Position numbers and translations under genes: made by a program. This document shows positions 1-7,007 of a DNA stretch of 64,000 bases, piece by piece. The notes beneath the pieces were generated by a model. It ran no database searches. It saw nothing but the letters and a program-made list of their open reading frames with translations, and had not been told where the DNA came from. Within the stretch, counting starts at the first letter, position 1. Every line of letters begins with the position of its first letter. This DNA is from Bacteroidota bacterium. GTDB lineage: Bacteria > Bacteroidota > Bacteroidia > Chitinophagales > Chitinophagaceae. The DNA is taken from NCBI GenBank assembly GCA_018267575.1, contig JAFDYF010000079.1, positions 1-64,000 of the forward strand, written 5' to 3'.

Positions 1-63
1 CCCATAACAGGTGAATGTGCAGAAATACATGGAATAGGCATCGCTATGTTTATACCTTACTGA
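1..63 (+). CDS. C-terminal end of a gene entering from the left edge (tentative)
   Basis: Frame 1 is open from the first base to a TGA at 61-63 and reads as a 20-residue tail ending in GIAMFIPY. The other two plus frames stop within 12 bases. The next gene is on the opposite strand and convergent, with palindromes between the two. This is what the end of a plus-strand gene would look like, but 20 codons are too few to identify a family or to exclude chance. Confidence 0.3.
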   Translation, partial: PITGECAEIHGIGIAMFIPY

Positions 64-110
64 CATTTGACCAACTCAACTAAATGATATACAATCTTGA
101 TCCTACTAAC

Positions 111-337
111 AAGCGGGGTCGGCTACGCCAGACCCCGCTTGGACGAAAATCGCTGTCATTACGGGGTATGGCGCAGCCGACCCCGTGTAAACACCAATAT
201 ATCCTTATAGTGCATGGCTAAAATGTTTTGCCTCCCCATCCTCATAAAAAGACGCACTGTTGTGTTCATACTTCTAACAATCGCACATATTCCTCTATTA
301 AAACTAAAGCGGGGTCTGGCTAAGCCAGACCCCGCTT
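111..337. repeat. Three GC-rich palindromes of one family (REP-like)
   Basis: Three dyads share the core GGGGT..GGC...GCC..ACCCC. Copy 1 (111-140) has 10-bp arms AAGCGGGGTC/GACCCCGCTT. Copy 2 (161-186) has arms ACGGGGT/ACCCCGT. Copy 3 (307-337) is a perfect 15-bp stem, AAGCGGGGTCTGGCT, around a single A. Copies 1 and 3 are both followed by GGACGAAAA. They are much richer in G+C than the surrounding DNA and lie between convergent genes. No clear T-tract follows, so they look more like REP-type elements than simple terminators, although they could block transcription from both sides. Confidence 0.8.
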
Positions 338-355
338 GGACGAAAAACTTCTTTT

Positions 356-1330
356 TTATCTTGACTTCGAATATGTCCAAGTCTCATTCCAAGCACATCG
401 AATGGAAGGTGGCGTTGGCACCACACTTGGCTGAATCATAAAATATTTAATATTGATTGTTTTCGTTGCGTCATCGTAGGCATTAATGCCTGTTGGATCC
501 AGTTCAGCTGACCTGGTATTGCCAGCGGGCTGTCCATAATAATTCACCACACTACTAATGGCATCAGTAGCAGGATCAAAATTGACCAGCAAACCAAAAC
601 TACCATAATAGGAAAGGCCGCTACCGGTATTAAATACAAAGCCTACCCCCCCCAAATTTTCGTTATCAACAACTTTACATTGGGTAGGTCCGGTGGTTTG
701 CAGTTCCCATGTATAGGGATAAATTCCAGCAAATGCAGCATTTGTTAAATCAGTAAAACTACCTGTCACAGTATACACCCCATCCCATTTATTTTTCACT
801 GCAACTGCAGCCAGTGATTCACTTTCGTTGGGGTTAATTTCTCTACCGCCACCATCGACAATTTTTAAGTAAAACGCATAGGTATGGGAAACGTCCCATT
901 TGCTGCCATCAAGTGTTACACTAATGGTTACCGCAGACACCCCAGGAGCAAAAGTAACCTTAAAGCCATCCCCATTTTTCTCTACCCCGTGACCACCAAT
1001 TAAAGTATATAGACTATCAGGCAATGTTTCAAAACTGGAACCTTTGGCATCGTTATAAGCCACAATCGAGTCTGGAATATTTACCAAGGTAACGGTCACT
1101 GTTTGATTGTCCCCAGCTTGTGATACATCATCACGGCGAACGGTTATCAGATCAACATTCTTCGTATCGGTAAATGGCGAAAAATATTTAATGCTCGTAG
1201 GTGTTTCCCCTAACCTAACCCTAGCAGTACCGGTATTGCCCAAGGCCGTCACTTTATCTTTAATACAGGACGATGAAAAAACCGCAATCGCCAGTAGAAT
1301 GATGATATTTTTAAAAATATTTGATTTCAT
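356..1330 (-). CDS. SusE-like lipoprotein with DUF1735 domain
   Basis: This 324-residue protein starts with a signal peptide ending in a lipobox (VFSSSC, acylated Cys about residue 22), so it is a lipoprotein. Residues about 35-170 resemble DUF1735 (BT_3987-type), an Ig-like domain common in SusE/SusF-position proteins. The C-terminal part (about 180-324) resembles the beta-sandwich of surface glycan- or ligand-binding proteins, and its end is rich in Trp and Tyr. It is the last gene of a minus-strand SusC-SusD-lipoprotein operon, 41 bp after the SusD-like gene. By position it should be a surface accessory protein that binds the SusCD ligand. The ligand is not evident because no enzyme is encoded nearby. 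Confidence 0.75.
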   Translation of the reverse strand: MKSNIFKNIIILLAIAVFSSSCIKDKVTALGNTGTARVRLGETPTSIKYFSPFTDTKNVDLITVRRDDVSQAGDNQTVTVTLVNIPDSIVAYNDAKGSSFETLPDSLYTLIGGHGVEKNGDGFKVTFAPGVSAVTISVTLDGSKWDVSHTYAFYLKIVDGGGREINPNESESLAAVAVKNKWDGVYTVTGSFTDLTNAAFAGIYPYTWELQTTGPTQCKVVDNENLGGVGFVFNTGSGLSYYGSFGLLVNFDPATDAISSVVNYYGQPAGNTRSAELDPTGINAYDDATKTINIKYFMIQPSVVPTPPSIRCAWNETWTYSKSR

Positions 1331-1371
1331 AAAATGTTTTTTAGACTAGTGATTATGAGTTTCTAAATAAC

Positions 1372-2808
1372 TTATTGATCCCACCAAACGCGAGAATCTT
1401 GGGTATCCCCCCCTTGCAACCTAGATACAGCCGCTTTTACATTTGTTCCATTTGAATTGTATTCTGCAGGGCTATATGCATAACGCCTTGGGATGAGCTT
1501 ACTAGCATTGACTGCATCAGGCGCCGGGGTCAACTCTGGATAACCAGTCCTTCTCCATTCCGCCCAACCTTGGTTACCGTCTGGATAGGAGGCTAGATAT
1601 CTTTGTGTCGCGATTTGTTTTAGGTTTCCTCCTGTTCCTGTTGCGCCAAGCGCAACAGAAGATTGTGTTAAATATGAATTAGTTGGATTGGGCAAGCCCC
1701 ACTGATTAAAAGAAGCAGCAATCCCGTTTTCATACATCATATTAACATCTTCATTGGTCCATCCCCTATCAGCAGCCTCTGCCCTTGCCAATAACACTTC
1801 TGCCGCAGTCACTATATAATAAGTTGAAGTGGCCGATCTCAAATCCTTTCTTAACACATAGGCCCAATCAGGATTTGCATCTGTGAATGCAGTAGCCTTA
1901 TCACGTGTAATGCCATAAGGCACCCCAACTGTAGAAGGGGCATTCGATGTATTTACACCGCCATAAACATTTTGACGAGCATCGGAAATAGCCCCAAGCA
2001 AATCAGTCATGGTTTTACTTTCTGCCACATCCTTTCTTCCATCATACAAATTGTATAATGGATCTTTGTAGCTACCTCCAGGATAGGTTGTGCCCAAATT
2101 TTGGCTATTGGATTCGATAACCCCTCCCGCATCAGCCAATGCTGCTTTAAACTGGGTAGCAGCATAATCACTAGCTCCCGGATATACATTGGATAAACGC
2201 AAGGCCATCAACAATCGCAAACTATTAGCCAAACGACGCCAACTAGCAGGGTCACCCCCAAAAGTTGTCACATCCCCAAATATCAAAGAACCATCAAATG
2301 AACCTGAAATTTCTGTCAAATCATTGATGAGGCCTTTATAAATATCCTCTTGTTTATCGTAGGCTGGGCTAATATTTTCAATCCCCAGCATGGCTTCAGA
2401 GTAGGGGATATCGCCCAGGCCATCGGTTGAAACCCAAATCATAAAATCCTTGGCAACACGTGCTGCCAATTTTTGATTGTTGGTACTTTGAACCATATTT
2501 TGCAATGTGACACAATCGAAAGCGGATCCAGAGTACATACCTGTAGCACTGGATTGAACCAGACTGTACAATGAAACGGATGAATATTGAGTCTCAGAAA
2601 AATATTGGCAATAATAAGCGGGGGTTTGACTATAGGCATAGCCTGCCAAACCTCCTGTTACATTTGCGAATAAGCCCCCCGGGCTTGGATTGGTGGCCGC
2701 GCCTGGATTAATATTGGTACCACCAAAATCCTTTAACTTATTGCACCCAATAGATAAAACGAGCAAGGGTGCTAAAGCCATTAATACTTTTGATGTTATT
2801 TTGAACAT
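1372..2808 (-). CDS. SusD/RagB-like nutrient-binding lipoprotein (SusD_2 type)
   Basis: A 478-residue lipoprotein with lipobox LSIGC (Cys about 22). The body has the alpha-helical TPR-like layout of SusD homologues of the SusD-like_2 group: a helical scaffold around residues 90-230, an RWxxL-like segment (SWRRLANSLRLLMALRLS), and a C-terminal part with the YLASYPDGNQGWAEWRRTGYP region typical of the family. SusD proteins sit on the outer face of the outer membrane as the lid of a SusC channel. The gene begins 29 bp after the SusC stop, so the two are surely cotranscribed. The SusD_2 subgroup is frequently found without carbohydrate enzymes, so a non-sugar substrate such as a peptide is possible. 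Confidence 0.9.
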   Translation of the reverse strand: MFKITSKVLMALAPLLVLSIGCNKLKDFGGTNINPGAATNPSPGGLFANVTGGLAGYAYSQTPAYYCQYFSETQYSSVSLYSLVQSSATGMYSGSAFDCVTLQNMVQSTNNQKLAARVAKDFMIWVSTDGLGDIPYSEAMLGIENISPAYDKQEDIYKGLINDLTEISGSFDGSLIFGDVTTFGGDPASWRRLANSLRLLMALRLSNVYPGASDYAATQFKAALADAGGVIESNSQNLGTTYPGGSYKDPLYNLYDGRKDVAESKTMTDLLGAISDARQNVYGGVNTSNAPSTVGVPYGITRDKATAFTDANPDWAYVLRKDLRSATSTYYIVTAAEVLLARAEAADRGWTNEDVNMMYENGIAASFNQWGLPNPTNSYLTQSSVALGATGTGGNLKQIATQRYLASYPDGNQGWAEWRRTGYPELTPAPDAVNASKLIPRRYAYSPAEYNSNGTNVKAAVSRLQGGDTQDSRVWWDQ

Positions 2809-2837
2809 AAATATTATTTTATAGGTTTAAAAATTGA

Positions 2838-5800
2838 TTAGAACCCAACCCTTAGATTAAAGCCCCAGCCTCTTACACCTGGGTACTGACCGGTTTCCCC
2901 AGTTGCCAGAGAGATTTCAGATGGATCAAAATCCCTAGTTTGTGAATAAATCAATACCGGGTTTCTTGCCGAAAAAGAAATCATAGCACTGCGAACGGAT
3001 TTATCCCAACCGAATTTTTTTATTGGTAAGTAATAACCGATTGATAATTCACGCAATTTCACAAACGTCAAATCATACACATAGGGATCGAATGTTTTGT
3101 TGTTATACAAATTGTGGAAATAATCTTGCGCATTCATATACAGGTCCATATCTTTCCCCGTTGCATCTACTCCCACCAAATGAACACCGCCTCCCAATGA
3201 CACATCATCCCGAATAGGGTTTCCTTTATCATTAATTGTGGCAGTTCTGGCTGTCAATCCAGAGAATGAGCCCCATTGGTCAGACAATGAAACATATTTA
3301 CCTCCAATCTGATAATCGATATTGATGTTGACAACAAAATCTCTATATATGTTAAAGGTATTTTGGATACCACCAGTATAATTTGGCAACACACTACCAA
3401 AAAACACATTGGGGTCATTCACATAACCATTACTATTCACAACAGGTTTACCATTTATGCGTTTCATCCCATTCCCATAAATTTGACCCCATCTCTTATG
3501 ACTTGACATTACGAGGTAAGGCAAGGTTGAGCCCCATACTCCTTGGATATTAGAGGTCGTTGTGATACCAGGAGCTATACTGTCCACATCGTTCTTAATC
3601 AAATAACTCCAAGTCCCATTGATTTCCCATTTAAAATTGGGAATAACTACTAGTTTCGCATTCAATTGAAGATCTAACCCTTGCTTACTAATCTTACCCA
3701 CATTAATCAACTGGCTGGTATAACCGCTTGCCCCATTAACAGTAACTGCAAATGGGAAATTCTTACTGGTCCCATCCCAAAGAGTCGCAGTAATCCCCAA
3801 TCTCCGCCTTAAGAAACTCAATTCAAGACCCAATTCTTTTCTGGTTTTTACGGCTCCTCTAATATTAGGGTCCACTAACTGGTCGGGAGTGGTCTGCAAT
3901 GCATACCCATTCCATTGTGGCGCAATCCCATAATCACCACCAGGATACCTATAAGCACCAAACGTAAGATTATCTGTTCCCAAAGCTTGAGGAATCTCCC
4001 CCCATGAACCTCTAATCTTACCATAGCTTAACCATGGAAGGGCATCCCTTGTCAGGTCACTGAACACAAATGAAGCCCCAAAGGATTTAGACAACACGTC
4101 GTTGTTAGCGACTGGCAAAGTAGAAAACCAATCCTTTCGAAGAGTTGCGTTAGCAAATAACAAATTTTTATACCCGACAGTGGCGTTACCGTAAATGGCA
4201 TTGTATCTTTCCTGAACCCTTCCATTAAACACATTACTTGTAGAGAAAGTAACTGAATTGTTCAATGCATATAAATTCGGCACAATCAAACCATCCTGAG
4301 TTTGCCCCCCATTACTTTTGGAAAGCCAATTAAAGAAGTCTGAACCAATATTTCCATCAATAGAAAAGTCTTTGAATTTATGTGAAAACAATAACATAAA
4401 CTCTATATTCTCGCGATTAGAATATGAATCGGATGTAGCATAATATCCCTTGTTCCTAGGTTCGTTACCGGTGGTTTGCGTGCCACTCAATGCCAGATCG
4501 GAACTAAATTTCTGTTCTGACCAAACTGTATTTTGTTGTTTACGATAAGTCCCCCTTAGTGTAAAATCCTTTGTAAGCTTATAAGCCAGGGAAATGTTCC
4601 CATACAAACGGTCATAGTGGGTGGTTTGGTTTAACAAATCCTGATAAGTGTAAAAATTATACCAATAATTGCCTGCGTAAAAAGCCCGTGGGTTGCTCGG
4701 ATCATAGGAGGTGGGGTTATTATGGTTCCAACTACCATAAATCCCTTCTGGTGTTTTTAAACCTCTTAATTCTTTCATAATCCCCATATCCAGATCCCGA
4801 TGGAACCACTGATTGAAAGAACCTGTTGTTTGATTGGAATAGTTATCATCATCTATTTGTCCATAGATTGACGATGAAACATAATTCAATGACATGCTTA
4901 AATTCAATTTCTTGGTTATGTCTAAGGATGAATTGATACCGAGTATGTCTTTGTTTAATGATGAGCTAGGGATGACGCCTTTTACCAATTGCTTATTATA
5001 AGCGACCCTAATATTAAAATTGTCAGTTGCCTTTGAAAAGGAAACAGAGTTGTTCAAAGTTTGCCCTGTTTGGAAATATTCCCTTGCATTATTAGGCTGG
5101 GGTAAAAGCTTAGCTGTTTTATAGGAGTATTTCGTCCCCCCATACCATGCATACCAAGGAATATATTCTTGACCTACCATTCTAGGCCCCCAGCTTGCGT
5201 CATCAGAATAATCATGATAATATTTGCCATCCAAAGCTTGCCATTCTACAGGATCACCATCTTTCCATGTATATTTCTGCAAATCAGACAATCCCCCTCC
5301 TGCATAAGAGTTTTGATAATTGGGCAGAACATATACTTTATCAAAAGTGGCACCCAGATTCACATTGACTCCAAAACCTTTATCCTTTGAACTTGCCTTT
5401 ATGAGACTAATAACAATTGCCCCATTTGCACCTTGACTACCAAATTGAGCAGCTGCAGCAGGCCCTTGCAATACACTCACTGACTCGATCTCATCCAAAC
5501 TTACCCCATCCATACTTGGAAGGATTGTACCATCCACTACATAAATTGGGTCACTACCTGTGGAAAAGCCATCAGCACCACCAATGCGGATGCTACTGTT
5601 CCTTCCTAGAGCAGCCGCTGACTGGCTACGCACCTGTAAACCAGAAACTTTTCCTGCAAGAGCATTGTTTAAATCGGTCTGCCTTACCACGTTCAATTGG
5701 GCATTATCAACCACCTGGGCATTGTAGGAAGTGCTTCTAGCTGTCGTTTTGGTATTATAAGCTCCAGTTACTATAACCTCTGTCATTACGTTGGCAGCTT

Positions 5801-6083
5801 TTTCCATTCTTAGATTATAGGTTGATTTCCCGGCGCTGATTTTTGCGCTTATTGCGGTAAACCCAATGGCAGTAATGTTCAAAGTATTTCCATCTGCTGC
5901 ATTAATGGTAAAATCACCTTTATCGTTGGTTGCTGTACTCGCCCCACCCTGTACCGATACGGTTGCACTGGGAATTGCAGAACCAGCCTGGTCGGTAATG
6001 CGCCCCTTAATTGTTCTAGTTTGCCCCATAGCCTGGGTCAGTAGGAGAATAAAACAAGTAAGAAATGTTATCATTCTTTTCAT
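2838..6083 (-). CDS. SusC/RagA-family TonB-linked outer-membrane transporter
   Basis: About 1081 residues. A signal peptide ends near AMGQ. Then come a carboxypeptidase-regulatory-like Ig domain (about 24-95), a plug domain (about 115-230, with the YVVDG signature followed by ESVSVLQGPAAAAQFGSQGANG), and a long 22-strand barrel ending in the aromatic C-terminus LRVGF. The start chosen is the ATG at 6083 (MKRMITFL); the codon two triplets upstream is TTG. It imports a ligand captured by the SusD protein encoded just downstream, powered by TonB. A 72-aa ORF ends 17 bp upstream of the longer TTG start, suggesting a shared transcript. Confidence 0.93.
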   Translation of the reverse strand: MKRMITFLTCFILLLTQAMGQTRTIKGRITDQAGSAIPSATVSVQGGASTATNDKGDFTINAADGNTLNITAIGFTAISAKISAGKSTYNLRMEKAANVMTEVIVTGAYNTKTTARSTSYNAQVVDNAQLNVVRQTDLNNALAGKVSGLQVRSQSAAALGRNSSIRIGGADGFSTGSDPIYVVDGTILPSMDGVSLDEIESVSVLQGPAAAAQFGSQGANGAIVISLIKASSKDKGFGVNVNLGATFDKVYVLPNYQNSYAGGGLSDLQKYTWKDGDPVEWQALDGKYYHDYSDDASWGPRMVGQEYIPWYAWYGGTKYSYKTAKLLPQPNNAREYFQTGQTLNNSVSFSKATDNFNIRVAYNKQLVKGVIPSSSLNKDILGINSSLDITKKLNLSMSLNYVSSSIYGQIDDDNYSNQTTGSFNQWFHRDLDMGIMKELRGLKTPEGIYGSWNHNNPTSYDPSNPRAFYAGNYWYNFYTYQDLLNQTTHYDRLYGNISLAYKLTKDFTLRGTYRKQQNTVWSEQKFSSDLALSGTQTTGNEPRNKGYYATSDSYSNRENIEFMLLFSHKFKDFSIDGNIGSDFFNWLSKSNGGQTQDGLIVPNLYALNNSVTFSTSNVFNGRVQERYNAIYGNATVGYKNLLFANATLRKDWFSTLPVANNDVLSKSFGASFVFSDLTRDALPWLSYGKIRGSWGEIPQALGTDNLTFGAYRYPGGDYGIAPQWNGYALQTTPDQLVDPNIRGAVKTRKELGLELSFLRRRLGITATLWDGTSKNFPFAVTVNGASGYTSQLINVGKISKQGLDLQLNAKLVVIPNFKWEINGTWSYLIKNDVDSIAPGITTTSNIQGVWGSTLPYLVMSSHKRWGQIYGNGMKRINGKPVVNSNGYVNDPNVFFGSVLPNYTGGIQNTFNIYRDFVVNINIDYQIGGKYVSLSDQWGSFSGLTARTATINDKGNPIRDDVSLGGGVHLVGVDATGKDMDLYMNAQDYFHNLYNNKTFDPYVYDLTFVKLRELSIGYYLPIKKFGWDKSVRSAMISFSARNPVLIYSQTRDFDPSEISLATGETGQYPGVRGWGFNLRVGF

Positions 6084-6105
6084 ATACAATGTTTTAAGTT
6101 TTGGT

Positions 6106-6324
6106 TTAAGAATTATTTAGGCCTTCCATAAAAGGAGTAGCAATCATAGGCAGACCAAATCGAACCGTATGACTACCTAAAATTTGAGCCTCAATCGAAG
6201 ATGGAATTGGAGGTGATGGGTTGTTTTGAGGCCTATTTTCCAAATAGGCATAGCCCCCTCCATGAACAAGATCATCAATAGCATATCTATATGCCATTGC
6301 ATGCATTCGTAGAAACTTTCTCAT
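6106..6324 (-). CDS. Small protein of unknown function directly upstream of susC
   Basis: An ATG-started 72-codon ORF in the same orientation as the SusC-SusD operon and ending about 20 bp before it. The product has a basic start (MRKFLRM), a Gly-rich patch (HGGGYAY), a Pro/Asn-rich centre (RPQNNPSPPIP) and a hydrophobic tail. There is no signal peptide, membrane segment or Cys. I recognise no family. It could be a genuine small protein, a leader that couples translation to SusC, or a precursor peptide. A chance ORF cannot be excluded from one sequence, but its position and the composed, non-repetitive product argue for real coding. Two AT-rich palindromes lie just upstream. Confidence 0.5.
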   Translation of the reverse strand: MRKFLRMHAMAYRYAIDDLVHGGGYAYLENRPQNNPSPPIPSSIEAQILGSHTVRFGLPMIATPFMEGLNNS

Positions 6325-6350
6325 GTGTGTCTATTTTTGGTTTGTTTTAA

Positions 6351-6401
6351 TAATCAATTGATTACGATTAAACAATAATTATAATTTAATAACTATTAAA
6401 T
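6351..6401. promoter_or_regulatory. Pair of AT-rich palindromes before the small ORF/susC operon
   Basis: TAATCAATTGATTA (6351-6364) is a perfect 14-bp palindrome 27 bp before the ATG of the 72-aa ORF. ATTTAATA-AC-TATTAAAT (6384-6401) is a perfect dyad with a 2-bp centre. Their centres are about 35 bp apart. They are candidate operators for the operon, but in AT-rich DNA such dyads also arise by chance. Confidence 0.4.
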
Positions 6402-6656
6402 AACCATACATTAACTTGACAATAACTTTTGTTAATAAGCTGCAAATAATGAAAATTAATTTTGATGTACAAAAAATATTTAGTATCGAATAATTAATTT
6501 TATTTATATGTTCTTTTTATGGCATTTTTACAGCCCCACTTTAGGAAGGGTAACCTATACCGAGTTAGTAGAGTAGTATATTTTCAACTATTTAAAAGAT
6601 TGGTTTTTACAAAACAGAATTTTTTTTATTTGTAAATAATTGAATACATACTTGAA

Positions 6657-6681
6657 AGATTTTTTCTTAAGAAAAAAATCT
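6657..6681. repeat. AT-rich dyad in the intergenic region
   Basis: AGATTTTTTCTT followed by AAGAAAAAAATCT forms a near-perfect dyad of about 25 bp with one unpaired A. It could be an operator or a weak hairpin. It has no GC stem and is unlikely to be a classical terminator. Confidence 0.4.
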
Positions 6682-6775
6682 GATGCCCAACCATATTATT
6701 GTGAGGGGAAGCTGATCATCCAACGGCTATTTTGCTCCATGAGCGGTTTATCACTAGATGCAATCCAAATTATTT

Positions 6776-6858
6776 GTATGGATCATGCATAGTTAAAGCG
6801 CACATTCAGTATGGATACTGTATAGATACTGTATGGATAGTGTATGAAACATGTATGG
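6776..6858 (+). repeat. Eight-step 11-bp phased array of GTATGG-like hexamers
   Basis: Hexamers start exactly every 11 bp: GTATGG 6776, GCATAG 6787, GCGCAC 6798 (degenerate), GTATGG 6809, GTATAG 6820, GTATGG 6831, GTATGA 6842, GTATGG 6853. The spacing is close to one helical turn, so all copies face the same side of the DNA. A second array with the same period and the same internal order (GCATA., GCGYAC, GTATAG/GTATGG) lies at 51684-51766 on the other strand. This looks like a cooperative protein-binding site. The binding protein is unknown. Confidence 0.8.
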
Positions 6859-7007
6859 GACAAACCGATATTCCAATTACACCAGTTTTACCCGTTTAAA
6901 AACTGCGGTTAAGGGAACGCTTGGGCATTTGGGTGATTGCCAAGGAAAGGAGTATGCCAAAAATGTATTTCATCACTACCACAAAACAGCGCTGACACAA
7001 AGTGGTA

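Larger units (their letters stand above)
6325..7007. other. Long intergenic region upstream of the first SusC operon
   Basis: About 680 bp without a convincing gene. It holds two AT-rich dyads near the 72-aa ORF (6351-6364, 6384-6401), a longer dyad at 6657-6681 and an 11-bp phased array at 6776-6858. The region is clearly regulatory in character, but no full promoter could be assigned with confidence. Confidence 0.6.

Noticed and set aside
159..441. Overlapping ORFs on both strands in the left intergenic region
   Set aside because: They run through the GC-rich palindromes, have no family resemblance and conflict with the end of the SusE-like gene.
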